Below, piece after piece: positions 43,851 through 53,078 of a stretch of 64,000 bases of DNA; the stretch's first letter is position 1; every line of letters begins with the position of its first letter. The DNA lies in assembly GCF_004762095.1 (NCBI RefSeq), contig NZ_SIJH01000013.1, forward strand, positions 1 through 64,000. The letters run 5' to 3'. A program made the position numbers and the translations under genes. The notes beneath the pieces are model-generated. The model had not been told where the DNA came from and made no database searches. It saw only the letters and a program-made list of their open reading frames with translations. This DNA comes from Tabrizicola caldifontis. Lineage in GTDB: Bacteria; Pseudomonadota; Alphaproteobacteria; Rhodobacterales; Rhodobacteraceae.

Positions 43851-45527
43851 TCAGGAAAGCCACGATGGCAGGGTTCGGGGGGCCTTTCCACTGACGGCGG
43901 CATCGGTGCAGGCGACAAGCCCGCCAAAGCGCACTGCCCGGCCCGAGAGACCGGGGCCATAGTGGGCATACTTGCCGGAATTGGTCATCAGGGCGCGGGT
44001 GCCCGGCGGGAAGACCGGCTCGGAGATCGAGCACCAGCATAGGTCGGGCAGCACCTGAACGCCGGCGCGTGCAAGCCGGTCCAGCGTGCCTTCGGCCCGT
44101 GCCTGGGCCACCACCGCGCGGCCCGCCGTGACGATGGTCGGCACCGCCACCTTCCGACCCGCAAGTGCATCGGCCAGCGCCCGGCATTCGAGGATCGAGG
44201 CATGCGGGCTGCCGATGGCAACCAGTTCCACCATCTCTGGTCCCTCGTTCAGGGTGTTCCATCCTGCCACCATGTCGGCGCGCGTGATCCGGGCGTGATC
44301 GGCATCCGGTGCGATGCGGTGGGCTTCGGGTGTAACGCCTTCCACATGCAGCATCGGCGCGGCAGACGTGGTGCCGAAGGCGGCGCACAGGGCCTTGAGG
44401 TCTTCCGCTGTGGGCGCTGCCGCCGACAGCCCGCGCAAGAGCGGGATGCGGTCGGGTGCGGCCTTGCCTGCCAGCCAGCCGATCAGCGGCCAGAACGCAT
44501 CGTCAAAGCCTTCCGGAAGGTCGATGTCGATGATGCGCGTGGCTTGGCGGTTCTCGTCCAGATAGACACCCGACAGAGGTGCCCGGCCGGTCATCGCGGT
44601 GCAAAGGTCCAGGAAATCCGGGTGTTTTGCTGTCCGTGCCCCAAGGACGCTGTTGGCATAGATCACCGCGTTTGATTCCGACCAGGCGATGGCCTCGCCT
44701 TCAGTGGGCGCCGAATCCAGCAGATAGGGCGAACAGGTGAAGGTCGGCTGGCAACCCATCCGCACATAGGCATCCGCCAGCCTTTGCGCCGGGCCGCCGA
44801 AGGTTGGTGGCACGCCCTGTGCGCGCCAGTTCGCGTGATCGACCGAGATTGCGTTCATCGTGGTGGGGATGCGCACCTTCGCCCCCATGTTGGCCATCTT
44901 CTCGGCAAATGTCAGGTTGGCGGGGCTGGCGTAGATGCAGCCATCGATGTGGCCCTGCGTCACGTCGATCAGCCGTGTCGCCCCCTGATTGACCGCCATG
45001 TGGCAGAGAATGCGCATGGCCTGCGCCGTGGCCTCGCCTTCCTCGCCGGACAGCATCGCCCTGTCGTGGTCGGTCAGTTCAAGCGCGCCGGTCGTGGGTG
45101 GGGCGATGGGGATGGACAGGGTGTCCGACACGATCGCAGTGTCGGTGATGCGGGCCGATCCCGCCTGCGCGAGACGGGCGTGTGCCTGTTGTGAAAGGCG
45201 CAGGACGGGCAGGGGATGCCCGAACATCTCGGCCGCGATCATCGCGCCAAGGGTCACCACATCCTCCGGCTCGCAAAAGACCAGCGCCGCGGGGGCGTGC
45301 CCGTTCAGAGCCATGTCCAGCAGAACACCCGACCCTGTGCAGGATCCGCGCGTGCCGGGCATCACCAGGATGCGGCCCGCCATGTTCTGCCCGGCCAGCG
45401 GGTGATGCACGTCGATCACCCGCCCCGTGGCCGGGTCGACCCCGCCCCAGAAGCTGAGCGGTTCGGTGGTTGCAAGGATCCGGCCTTCGGCCTGACCGGA
45501 AAGAATGAAGCGCGCGTCCTGAGTCAT
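43851..45527 (-). CDS. Aconitase X, candidate cis-3-hydroxy-L-proline dehydratase
   Basis: A 558-residue aconitase X with both parts in one chain. Residues about 1-135 are the swivel (DUF126-like) domain with [17 protein letters not shown], and residues about 145-558 the catalytic (DUF521) domain ([36 protein letters not shown]). Single-chain bacterial aconitase X enzymes dehydrate cis-3-hydroxy-L-proline to pyrroline-2-carboxylate. The ATG overlaps the epimerase stop (ATGA) in a hydroxyproline operon, which supports this role. The product can be reduced by the enzyme at 50971. Confidence 0.85.
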   Translation of the reverse strand: MTQDARFILSGQAEGRILATTEPLSFWGGVDPATGRVIDVHHPLAGQNMAGRILVMPGTRGSCTGSGVLLDMALNGHAPAALVFCEPEDVVTLGAMIAAEMFGHPLPVLRLSQQAHARLAQAGSARITDTAIVSDTLSIPIAPPTTGALELTDHDRAMLSGEEGEATAQAMRILCHMAVNQGATRLIDVTQGHIDGCIYASPANLTFAEKMANMGAKVRIPTTMNAISVDHANWRAQGVPPTFGGPAQRLADAYVRMGCQPTFTCSPYLLDSAPTEGEAIAWSESNAVIYANSVLGARTAKHPDFLDLCTAMTGRAPLSGVYLDENRQATRIIDIDLPEGFDDAFWPLIGWLAGKAAPDRIPLLRGLSAAAPTAEDLKALCAAFGTTSAAPMLHVEGVTPEAHRIAPDADHARITRADMVAGWNTLNEGPEMVELVAIGSPHASILECRALADALAGRKVAVPTIVTAGRAVVAQARAEGTLDRLARAGVQVLPDLCWCSISEPVFPPGTRALMTNSGKYAHYGPGLSGRAVRFGGLVACTDAAVSGKAPRTLPSWLS

Positions 45528-46525
45528 TTGACGACAAATCCATGGGCAAAGGGGTCGCGGTCGTCGATGAAGATGGTGTTGTAGCCGGTCATCCGCGCCC
45601 ATCCCGCGACCGAGGGGATGATCGCGTCGCGGCCCGCAACCTGTGTTGCGGCCTCGACCCGGCCCTTGAAGATCGAGCCGATGACGGATTCGTGGTGGAA
45701 GTCGTCGCCGACCTTCAGCTTCCCCTTGGCCGCAAGCTGCGCCATGCGGGCCGAGGTGCCGGTGCCGCAAGGGCTGCGGTCGATGGCCTTGTCGCCGTAG
45801 AAGACGGCGTTGCGGGCATGGGCGCCCGGCACGGTGGCCTTGCCGGTCCAAAGGATGTGGCTAAGGCCGGTGATCGCCGGATGTTCGGGGTGGGTGAAGT
45901 CGTATTTCGCGTTCAGCGCCGCGCGCAGTTTCGGGGACCATCCGATCAGCTCTCCGGCTGTGTGGTCGGCCATGTCGCGGAAGTTCTTCTGCGGCTCTAC
46001 TATGGCATAGAAGTTGCCGCCATAGGCGACATCCACCACGATCTCGCCCAGGCCATCCACCTCGGCCGTCAAACCCTCGGCATACAGGAAGGCGGGGACG
46101 TTGGTCAGCCGTACTTCCTCGACGAAGCGGCCCTCTTGTCGGTATTCGATGTCCACCTTGCCGGCAGGCGCGTCGATCGACAGGCGACCGGGGGTGCGCG
46201 GGATGATCAGGCCATTCTCGATCCCCATGGTGATCGTGCCGATGGTACCATGGCCGCACATCGGCAGGCAGCCAGAGGTTTCGATGAACAACACCGCCAC
46301 GTCGCAGTCGGGCCGGGTGGGCGGGTAAAGGATCGCACCCGACATCATGTCGTGGCCGCGGGGTTCGAACATCAGGCCGGTGCGGATCCAGTCGAACTCG
46401 CGCAGGAAATGGGCGCGGCGTTCCAGCATGGTCGCGCCTTCAAGCCGGGGGCCGCCGCCCGACACAAGGCGGACCGGATTGCCGCAGGTGTGTCCGTCGA
46501 TGCAGGAAAAGGTATGCGTTGCCAT
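45524..46525 (-). CDS. 4-hydroxyproline 2-epimerase (proline racemase family)
   Basis: A 333-residue proline-racemase-fold enzyme. Both catalytic Cys are present: Cys90 in PMCGHGTIG and Cys253 in [11 protein letters not shown]. Two Cys indicate epimerase/racemase chemistry, while the trans-3-hydroxyproline dehydratases replace the second Cys by Thr. It would convert trans-4-hydroxy-L-proline to cis-4-hydroxy-D-proline, the substrate of the FAD enzyme encoded just upstream. Starts six bases after that gene's stop. Confidence 0.9.
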   Translation of the reverse strand: MATHTFSCIDGHTCGNPVRLVSGGGPRLEGATMLERRAHFLREFDWIRTGLMFEPRGHDMMSGAILYPPTRPDCDVAVLFIETSGCLPMCGHGTIGTITMGIENGLIIPRTPGRLSIDAPAGKVDIEYRQEGRFVEEVRLTNVPAFLYAEGLTAEVDGLGEIVVDVAYGGNFYAIVEPQKNFRDMADHTAGELIGWSPKLRAALNAKYDFTHPEHPAITGLSHILWTGKATVPGAHARNAVFYGDKAIDRSPCGTGTSARMAQLAAKGKLKVGDDFHHESVIGSIFKGRVEAATQVAGRDAIIPSVAGWARMTGYNTIFIDDRDPFAHGFVVK

Positions 46526-46531
46526 GGGGCC

Positions 46532-47776
46532 TCAGAAGCGTTGTGGCGAGAATGGGGTCAGGTCGATGGGCGGCGTAGCGCCGGTGATCAGATCGGCGAC
46601 CAGCCGGGCGGTGGCGGCGGATTGGGTCAGGCCGAGATGGCCGTGGCCGAAAGCATAGGTCACGCGCGGCGTCGCGCGGGCCTTGCCTATTGCGGGCAGG
46701 GTGTCGGGCAGCGACGGACGGAAGCCCATCCATTGCCGCCCACCCGTGGCCTTCAGCCCCGGCAGGAAGGCCTGCGCCTTCTTCAGCATCGCCTCGGCCC
46801 TGCGAAAGTTCGGTGGCAGCTTCAACCCGCCCAGTTCCACCGCCCCGCCGACGCGGATGCCGCTGGTCAGACGGGTGACGACAAAGCCATGACCGCCGAA
46901 GGTGACCTGCGTTCGCAGGTCGAAGGCGTCGGCCGGCAGCGTGGTATTGTAACCGCGTTCGGTCTCCAGCGGGATGCGGTCGCCAAGGCCGCGCGCAAGG
47001 TAATGCGAACGCGCGCCTGCCGCCAGAACCACCTGCCCGGCAGAAAGACTGTCGCCACCGGCCAGGGCCACGGACACCGCCTCGGCCGAGGGGCGCAGCG
47101 CAACAACCTCTCCCTTGGCCAGCGTGCCCCCGTTTGACCGGAAGCGCTCGGCCAGAGCCAGAGTAAAGTCCTTCGGATCGGTGACCGATTGCCAGCCCGG
47201 CGTGAAGGTGCCGCGCACGAAGCGGGGCGAGAGGCCGGGTTGCAGGGTCTCCATCTCGGCTCGAGCCATGTGGACGACCTCGATCCCGTGTTCTTCGCGC
47301 ACCTTCCAGCCGGGCAGGGCCGCGCGGAATTCGGCCTCGGATTCGTAGACCTGAAGGTTGCCTTCCTTGCGCAGCATCGGAAGGGTGCCGGTCGCGGTCA
47401 GGAAGGGTTCCAGCTCGGCGCGGGCCAGATCCATCAGCGCGGTCTGCGCGACGGTGGACCGCTGCACCTGGGCCGGGGAACAGGCCCGCCAGAAGCGCAG
47501 CATCCAGGGCATGATGCGCAGCGCATAGGCGGGCGGAACCGTCAGCGGCCCCAGAGGATCCAACAGCCATTTCGGCGCCTTGCGCAGCAGGCCAGGCGAG
47601 GCGAGCGGCAGGATGTCGGAAAAGGCCAGGGCGCCTGCATTGCCGGCCGATGCCCCGGCTGCAGGGCCTTCACGATCCACGACCGTCACGGACAGGCCGC
47701 GCATCTGCAGCGCAAGCGCCGCAGACAGGCCGACGACGCCGGCGCCGACGACGATCACCTCGGGTTTGGGGGGCAT
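46532..47776 (-). CDS. FAD-dependent D-amino acid (D-hydroxyproline) dehydrogenase
   Basis: A 414-residue DadA-type flavoenzyme: VIVVGAGVVGLSAALALQMRG at the N-terminus, SAGNAGALAFSDILPLASP, and the C-terminal FAD contact FGHGHLGLTQSAATARLVADL. In this operon the substrate is probably cis-4-hydroxy-D-proline, giving pyrroline-4-hydroxy-2-carboxylate, with electrons passed to quinone. The start at 47776 places the dinucleotide fold at the N-terminus; a frame continuing upstream into the ATPase gene is not used. Confidence 0.85.
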   Translation of the reverse strand: MPPKPEVIVVGAGVVGLSAALALQMRGLSVTVVDREGPAAGASAGNAGALAFSDILPLASPGLLRKAPKWLLDPLGPLTVPPAYALRIMPWMLRFWRACSPAQVQRSTVAQTALMDLARAELEPFLTATGTLPMLRKEGNLQVYESEAEFRAALPGWKVREEHGIEVVHMARAEMETLQPGLSPRFVRGTFTPGWQSVTDPKDFTLALAERFRSNGGTLAKGEVVALRPSAEAVSVALAGGDSLSAGQVVLAAGARSHYLARGLGDRIPLETERGYNTTLPADAFDLRTQVTFGGHGFVVTRLTSGIRVGGAVELGGLKLPPNFRRAEAMLKKAQAFLPGLKATGGRQWMGFRPSLPDTLPAIGKARATPRVTYAFGHGHLGLTQSAATARLVADLITGATPPIDLTPFSPQRF

Positions 47777-47783
47777 GACGGGC

Positions 47784-48506
47784 CTAATGCGTGGCGGCGA
47801 GGAACTTCTGCAGTTCGGGATCCTTCGGTGCACCGAACAGCTCTTCCGGCGGTGCGATCTCGGCCATCACGCCCTTGTGGAAGAAGGCAACGCGGTCCGA
47901 CACTTCACGCGCAAACTTCATTTCGTGCGTGACGCAGATCATCGTCATGCCTTCGGATGCCAGCATCCGCAGTGTATCCAGCACCTCGCCCACCAGCTGC
48001 GGGTCAAGGGCCGAGGTCACCTCGTCTAACAGCATGTAGTCCGGCGACATCGCCAGCGCGCGGGCGATCGCCATGCGCTGCTGCTGGCCGCCCGACAGTT
48101 TCGATGGATAGACCTTAAGCTTGTCGCCAAGGCCGACATGATTCAGCTGGCGGACCGCCTCGGCTTCGGCCTCGGCCTTCGAGCGTTTCAGCACCTTGAC
48201 CTGCGCCAGCATCACGTTTTCAAGCACCGTCAGGTGCGGGAAGGCGTTCCACTGCTGGAAGACGATGCCGATCTTCTGGCGTAGCTTGTTCAGGTCCGTC
48301 GTCCTTGCGTGGACCTCGATCCCGTCCACCAGGATGCGGCCGGAATCGATGGGCTCCAGCCCGTTGATGCAGGTCAGAAGCGTCGATTTGCCCGAGCCCG
48401 AGCCGCCGATCACCGTCAGCACCTCGCCCTTGGCCACGGTCAGGTTGATGCCTTTCAGAACCTCGAGCGGGCCGAAGGATTTGCGGACATTCTCGATTTC
48501 AATCAT
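47784..48506 (-). CDS. Amino acid ABC transporter ATP-binding protein (hydroxyproline locus)
   Basis: A 240-residue ATPase: Walker A GGSGSGKST, Q-loop VFQQWNAF, signature LSGGQQQRMAIARAL, Walker B MLLDEVTSALDP (Val in place of the usual Pro) and H-loop VTHEM. Its start overlaps the end of the permease gene by eight bases. It energises the hydroxyproline-operon importer. Confidence 0.92.
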   Translation of the reverse strand: MIEIENVRKSFGPLEVLKGINLTVAKGEVLTVIGGSGSGKSTLLTCINGLEPIDSGRILVDGIEVHARTTDLNKLRQKIGIVFQQWNAFPHLTVLENVMLAQVKVLKRSKAEAEAEAVRQLNHVGLGDKLKVYPSKLSGGQQQRMAIARALAMSPDYMLLDEVTSALDPQLVGEVLDTLRMLASEGMTMICVTHEMKFAREVSDRVAFFHKGVMAEIAPPEELFGAPKDPELQKFLAATH

Positions 48507-49152
48507 TGGACCACCGTTTTTCCAGATAGCTGCCGAACCGCGCGATCGGGAAGGAGATGAGGAAGTAGAACAGCCCGCAGATCATCAGCAGGAAAAGGGG
48601 TTCCTGCAGGCGGGTGATCAGGATCTGGGTGGATTTCAGCAGTTCCACCACCTGCACGATGTAGACAAGCGCTGAATCCTTCATCACCCCAAGGGCCAGA
48701 CCGATCCAGGACGGCAGCGCCACGCGGGTGGCCAGCGGCAGGACGATCGAGGTCATGTCCTGGCCCCAGGTCATCCCCAGCGACCGCGCCGCGCGCCGCA
48801 GCGTCTGCGGCACCGCCTCGATCCCGCCGCGCACGATTTCCGCGCAATAGGCGGCAGTGTAAAGCGAGAGGACGCCACAGGCCACCGCAAAGCCCGACAC
48901 GCGGAAGCCAAGCACCGTGGTCACGAACGCATTGGCCAGCACCAGCTGGATGAGCAGCGGGATCGACCGGAAGATGTCGAGCACGAAAGTCAGCGGCGCG
49001 GCCCACCAGGGGCCGATCTGGTAGCGGATCACGCCGAAGATGATCCCGAGGATCGTGCCGAAGAAGACCGAGATCGCGGTGACGATCAGTGTCATCCCGG
49101 CCCCTTTGGCCAGGAAGATCAGGTCGTTGGTGGTGAGGGCGGTATCGAACAT
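48499..49152 (-). CDS. Amino acid ABC transporter permease (hydroxyproline locus, copy 1)
   Basis: A 217-residue membrane permease of the polar amino acid family with about five hydrophobic segments. The EAA loop is LRRAARSLGMTWGQDMTSIV, followed by LPLATRVALPSWIGLALGVM. I chose the ATG at 49152; upstream in-frame codons overlap the other permease. It pairs with the next permease in the membrane. Confidence 0.88.
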   Translation of the reverse strand: MFDTALTTNDLIFLAKGAGMTLIVTAISVFFGTILGIIFGVIRYQIGPWWAAPLTFVLDIFRSIPLLIQLVLANAFVTTVLGFRVSGFAVACGVLSLYTAAYCAEIVRGGIEAVPQTLRRAARSLGMTWGQDMTSIVLPLATRVALPSWIGLALGVMKDSALVYIVQVVELLKSTQILITRLQEPLFLLMICGLFYFLISFPIARFGSYLEKRWSND

Positions 49153-49162
49153 CTGCGCCCCC

Positions 49163-49828
49163 TCAATACCGGAACAGCCGGGCCGCAAGCAGCCGGGCGG
49201 ACAGGGTGATCACCTTGGTGATGACGTAGAAGATCACGGCGGCGATGGCGAACAGTTCGAACGTGCGGAAGGTCCGGGCGTTCAGATCGCTGGTCACGCC
49301 GTAAAGGTCGGTGTTCATGGCCACGACCGCGCCCAGCGAGGTCATCAGGATGGCCCAGACCATCTGGTTCGTCATCGGCAGGAAAGAGATCCGCAGCATC
49401 TGCGGCAGGATCACGCTCTGGAACGCCTGAATCGAGGACATGCCCAGCGACCGCGCGGCGCGGGTCTGCGTATCGGGGATGGCCTTCAGCGCGCCGCGGA
49501 AGTTTTCGGTCAGGTAGCCCGCGTTGTTGAAGGCGATCCCGATCAGCAGCGACAGGTAGGGCGACAGATGCACGCCGAAGCCGCCCAGGCCGAAATGCAC
49601 CATGTAGATCTGGAACAGGGCCGGGGTGTTGCGGGCGATTTCCACCCAGGTCGCGGAAATGGCGGAAAGGATGCGGTTCCCGGACAGACGGAACAGGGTC
49701 AGCACGATGGCGACGCTGATGCCGATGACCATCGACAGGATCGCGATCTCCATCGTCACCAGCGCGCCCTGCAGCATGTCGGGCAGCGAGTTCAGCGCCT
49801 GGTTCCAGCGAAAGTTGTAGTTGAACAT
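49163..49828 (-). CDS. Amino acid ABC transporter permease (hydroxyproline locus, copy 2)
   Basis: A 221-residue permease: MFNYNFRWNQALNSLPDMLQ at the N-terminus, membrane segments from about 22, WVEIARNTPALFQIYMVHFG, and EAA loop TRAARSLGMSSIQAFQSVIL. It is ten bases upstream of its partner and follows the binding-protein gene. Confidence 0.88.
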   Translation of the reverse strand: MFNYNFRWNQALNSLPDMLQGALVTMEIAILSMVIGISVAIVLTLFRLSGNRILSAISATWVEIARNTPALFQIYMVHFGLGGFGVHLSPYLSLLIGIAFNNAGYLTENFRGALKAIPDTQTRAARSLGMSSIQAFQSVILPQMLRISFLPMTNQMVWAILMTSLGAVVAMNTDLYGVTSDLNARTFRTFELFAIAAVIFYVITKVITLSARLLAARLFRY

Positions 49829-49899
49829 GGCTGCCCCGGAAGGATGCAGGAACGGACGAAGCGGGGGACTGGCCCCCGCGTCGCCTCAGGTCGTTCGGA

Positions 49900-50709
49900 T
49901 CAGCGGTAGACGCCTTCCACGATCAGGCTGGCGGGCTCGCCGTCTCCGACCCACTTCTTGTACAGTTCGGCATAGCGGCCGGTGCGGACCTGTTGGTTGA
50001 TGAACAGGTTCATGTAGTTGATCAGACCGTATTCTTCGCGCAGGGTGATCAGGGCGACATAGTCGGGCACCATCGGCGCCTTGTCGACAATCTTGATGCC
50101 CGGGAAGTTGCCCGACTTGACGTTGGCTTCCGAAACTTCGACGGTAGCCACGGTGGCATCAAGCTGCCCCTGGCTCAGCGCCAGGAAGACGTCCGCCTGG
50201 GTCTGATAGGGCCGGAACTCGCCCACGCCCCATTCCTTGACCTTGCCTTCCAGCCAGATCGCCTCATAGGTGCCGGCGGTGGCGCCCACGACCTTGCCCT
50301 TCATGTCCTCCCAGGTCGCCATCTCGACCTTCTCGTTGGCCACGACGGCGTTCTCGAACGAATAGTAGGGAATGGTGAAGCCCACGGTCTTGGCACGCTC
50401 CAGCGTGTCCGAGGTCGAGGCGACCGCCACATCCACACGGCCCGACATCAGCGAGGGGATGCGTTCGGGGAAGGTGGTCTCGACGATCTCGGCCTTCACA
50501 CCCAGCGCAGCAGCCAGGTCGTTGCAGTAATCGACGTCGAATCCGATCGGGTTGTTGTTTTCGTCGCGCGATCCCATCGGCGGGAAGTCCAGAACCACGG
50601 CGCAACGCAGCGTGCCCGAGGCGATGATGTCATCCAGCTTGTCGGCCTGGGCCGGCATGGCGACGGCGGAGACAGCCAGAAGGCTGAAGGCAAAAAACGA
50701 GGTTTTCAC
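49900..50709 (-). CDS. ABC transporter substrate-binding protein, candidate hydroxyproline/proline-type binder
   Basis: A 269-residue periplasmic family 3 binding protein. The start is GTG at 50709, decided by GGGAGAGAG 5-13 bases upstream and by the signal sequence that begins there (VKTSFFAFSLLAVSAVAMPAQA). Mature features are RCAVVLDFPPMGSRDENNNP, YCNDLAAALGV and MSGRVDVAVASTSDT. First gene of the operon that carries the epimerase and dehydratase, so a hydroxyproline-like ligand is likely. Confidence 0.87.
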   Translation of the reverse strand: MKTSFFAFSLLAVSAVAMPAQADKLDDIIASGTLRCAVVLDFPPMGSRDENNNPIGFDVDYCNDLAAALGVKAEIVETTFPERIPSLMSGRVDVAVASTSDTLERAKTVGFTIPYYSFENAVVANEKVEMATWEDMKGKVVGATAGTYEAIWLEGKVKEWGVGEFRPYQTQADVFLALSQGQLDATVATVEVSEANVKSGNFPGIKIVDKAPMVPDYVALITLREEYGLINYMNLFINQQVRTGRYAELYKKWVGDGEPASLIVEGVYR

Positions 50710-50780
50710 ATCTCTCTCCCTGAAGGTTTTGGGGGCACGAGTCACCCGTAGCGGACTATCCCATCAGCAGAGGGACAAAG

Positions 50781-50815
50781 CAATTGCTAAATACAATCAG
50801 TATACAGTTAGTATC
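50781..50815. promoter_or_regulatory. AT-rich regulatory patch upstream of the hydroxyproline transport operon
   Basis: An AT-rich island in GC-rich DNA, containing GTATAC at 50800-50805 flanked by imperfectly symmetric sequence. It lies between the divergent binding-protein and reductase genes and could hold promoter and operator elements. Confidence 0.35.
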
Positions 50816-50905
50816 CAAGTTTGCCGCCCTTCGCACCGGGCTTCCTGTATTCGGGTTCGCGATTGCTGGTGGAGGGCAGAAACCGGATCTGCTCTGCCTG
50901 CCTTT

Positions 50906-50924
50906 TGCATACTTGTTGTGTGCA
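50906..50924. promoter_or_regulatory. Imperfect inverted repeat upstream of the reductase gene
   Basis: TGCATAC (50906-50912) and GTGTGCA (50918-50924) flank TTGTT, with one mismatch in the arms, 47 bases before the reductase start. A possible operator for the local GntR regulator, although it differs from the TGTCGACA sites. Confidence 0.3.
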
Positions 50925-50970
50925 GATTAGCTGGATAGGCTGCATCTCGAACCGTCAGGAGACCGCGACC

Positions 50971-51999
50971 ATGCAGCACATCATGTCCATACCGGCGCTT
51001 CGGGACAGGATAGATGCGATACTGAGGCGCGCAGGCATGAACGACATCCAGGCCCGGGCGCTGGCCACCGTCATCGCGGCAGGAGAGCGGGATGCCTGCA
51101 AGTCGCACGGCATCTACCGCATCGAGGGCGTCCTGCGCACCCTGAAAGCTGGCAAAGTGAACGGCAACGCCCATCCGATGCTGCACCCCGGCGAGGGTCC
51201 CATAGTCCGGGTCGATGCCTGCGGCGGTTTTTCCAGCCCTGCATTCGAGATGGGTCTGCCGCTCCTGGTCGATCGTGCGCGCCGCCTGGGGCTGGCTGCG
51301 ATGGTCGTGAACGACTGCACGCATTTCTCGGCCCTCTGGCCCGAGGTCGAAGCGGTGACCGAACACGGCCTTGCGGCGCTGGTCATGTGCCCAAGCTATG
51401 CCTCGGTTGCCCCGGCAGGCGGCAACCGTCCGCTTCTGGGCACAAACCCCCTGGCCTTCGGCTGGCCCCGCCCGGATCGCGCCCCCTATGTCTTCGACTT
51501 TGCCACTTCGGTTGCAGCCCGCGGCGAAATCGAACTGCATCGCCGGGCGGGCAAACCCTTGCCCGAGGGCTGGGCGGTCGATGCCGAGGGTCGTCCAACA
51601 ACCGATCCCGGCGCGGCCCTGGCGGGGGCGATGCTGCCCTTCGGCGGTCACAAGGGGTCGGCCATCGGCACGATGATCGAACTTCTGGCGGGCGCGATGA
51701 TTGGCGACCTGACCAGCCCCGAGGCGCTGGCGCATCTGGGCACCACCACGCTGGCACCGATGCATGGCGAACTGGTGCTGGCATTTTCGCCGGAAGCCTT
51801 CGCCGCTGGCCGTCCGGGGAACCCCTTCGCCCGGGCCGAGGCTTTGTTCGATGCGATCACGGGGCAGGGGGCGCGGCTGCCTTCCGAACGCCGCTTCGCA
51901 GCGCGCGCGAAGGCCGAGGCCCGGGGGATCGAGCTGACCGAGGCCGAAGCCGCGCAGCTGCAACGGTTTCTCGACCTCGGTCTTGATGCGGTGGGTTGA
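50971..51999 (+). CDS. Malate/lactate dehydrogenase-family imino-acid reductase (pyrroline-2-carboxylate reductase-like)
   Basis: A 342-residue member of the Ldh2/YlbC family: SHGIYRIEGVLRTLKAGKVN at about 46-65, FSSPAFEMGLPLLVDRA, FGGHKGSAIGTMIELLAGAM. Relatives reduce piperideine- or pyrroline-2-carboxylate with NADPH. Here it fits reduction of pyrroline-2-carboxylate, made by the aconitase X dehydratase, to L-proline. It is divergent from the transport operon and convergent with the DHDPS-type gene. An ATG three codons downstream is an alternative start. Confidence 0.85.
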   Translation: MQHIMSIPALRDRIDAILRRAGMNDIQARALATVIAAGERDACKSHGIYRIEGVLRTLKAGKVNGNAHPMLHPGEGPIVRVDACGGFSSPAFEMGLPLLVDRARRLGLAAMVVNDCTHFSALWPEVEAVTEHGLAALVMCPSYASVAPAGGNRPLLGTNPLAFGWPRPDRAPYVFDFATSVAARGEIELHRRAGKPLPEGWAVDAEGRPTTDPGAALAGAMLPFGGHKGSAIGTMIELLAGAMIGDLTSPEALAHLGTTTLAPMHGELVLAFSPEAFAAGRPGNPFARAEALFDAITGQGARLPSERRFAARAKAEARGIELTEAEAAQLQRFLDLGLDAVG

Positions 52000-52005
52000 C
52001 CGGGA

Positions 52006-52968
52006 TCAGACCTTGCAGCGCTGCACGGCTCCGGGAAGCTTGCTCCACTCGGCGTACCAAGTCTTGAACTGGTTGAACTGGGTCTCGGCCCAGGCGCGCT
52101 GACTGGGTGTCAGCTCGTCGGTCGGGTTGAAATGCAGCGTGTATTCCGCGTCACCCTGCAAGACCATCAGGTACTTGTAATAGAGCACCAGGTCATAGCC
52201 TTCGTCCCAGGACGACAATACCTCCAGCGCCTCGCCAAGTTCCTGCGCACGCTGGCGGGCGTCCAGGTCACCCTTGGCGGCCGCCTTCGCCAGTTCGACG
52301 AAATGCAGGATTTCCTTGGGGATGACGTTGCCGATCCCGGTGATCGTGCCGGTCGCGCCGCATTTGACATAGCCGTGGTAGACCCCGGTATCGACCCCCG
52401 CCATCAGGATCACGCTGTCGTCTGCGCTGGTGATGTGTTCCGCGGCGTAGGTCATTGCCTTCGCCCCGCCGAATTCCTTGAAGCCCACCAGGTTCGGATG
52501 TTCCGCGCGCAGGGCGAAGAACAGGTCGGCCCTGGTCTCGAACCCGTAGTAGGGGCTGTTGTAGATCACCGCGGGCAGGTCGGGCGCGGCGGAGAGGATG
52601 GCCTTGAAATGGTTGCGCTGGGCAATGGGAGAGCCGCCCCGTGACAAGACGCGAGGGATGACCATCAGCCCCGCTGCGCCCACCTTCTGCGCATGCGCCG
52701 CATGGGCAACGGCACTGGCCGAATTCACCGCCCCGGTGCCGACGATCACCTTAAGCCCTGCCTTGACCAGCCGTTCCACCCCTTCCATGCGCTCGGCGTC
52801 GGTCAGAAGCGGCCAGTCGCCCATCGACCCGCAGTAGACCACCGCCGACATCCCGGCTGCCACCAGCTCCTTCCCCTTGCGGACAAGCGCATCATAGTCG
52901 GGTTTGCGGTCGGCGGTGCAGGGCGTCATCAGGGCGGGAATGACGCCGGTGAAAATCGCGGTGTCCAT
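52006..52968 (-). CDS. DHDPS-family enzyme, candidate pyrroline-4-hydroxy-2-carboxylate deaminase
   Basis: A 320-residue TIM barrel of the DHDPS/NAL family. The Schiff-base Lys164 (LVGFKEFGG) and catalytic Tyr136 (VIYNSPYYG) are present; the phosphate/carboxylate loop reads CGSMGDWP. In hydroxyproline catabolism such an enzyme converts pyrroline-4-hydroxy-2-carboxylate to 2-oxoglutarate semialdehyde, which is the best fit in this cluster. The start at 52968 has GAGGAG upstream. Confidence 0.85.
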   Translation of the reverse strand: MDTAIFTGVIPALMTPCTADRKPDYDALVRKGKELVAAGMSAVVYCGSMGDWPLLTDAERMEGVERLVKAGLKVIVGTGAVNSASAVAHAAHAQKVGAAGLMVIPRVLSRGGSPIAQRNHFKAILSAAPDLPAVIYNSPYYGFETRADLFFALRAEHPNLVGFKEFGGAKAMTYAAEHITSADDSVILMAGVDTGVYHGYVKCGATGTITGIGNVIPKEILHFVELAKAAAKGDLDARQRAQELGEALEVLSSWDEGYDLVLYYKYLMVLQGDAEYTLHFNPTDELTPSQRAWAETQFNQFKTWYAEWSKLPGAVQRCKV

Positions 52969-53056
52969 CGGAAACTCCTCATCATCGGGGGTCGACGGGG
53001 CCGCGCAGGACAGGCGTTCCGTCGAATCTGCGGACAGCATACGCCTTGCATTTTAT

Positions 53057-53066
53057 TTGTCGACAA
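53057..53066. promoter_or_regulatory. Palindrome TTGTCGACAA, candidate GntR operator for the deaminase gene
   Basis: A perfect 10-bp palindrome 89 bases upstream of the DHDPS-type gene. Its core TGTCGACA recurs upstream of the GntR regulator gene at 53811-53818. Confidence 0.5.
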
Positions 53067-53078
53067 GAATCGAGGCTG

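Noticed and set aside
45524-46525. Trans-3-hydroxyproline dehydratase instead of epimerase
   Set aside because: Both catalytic Cys residues are present; the dehydratases carry Thr in place of the second Cys.
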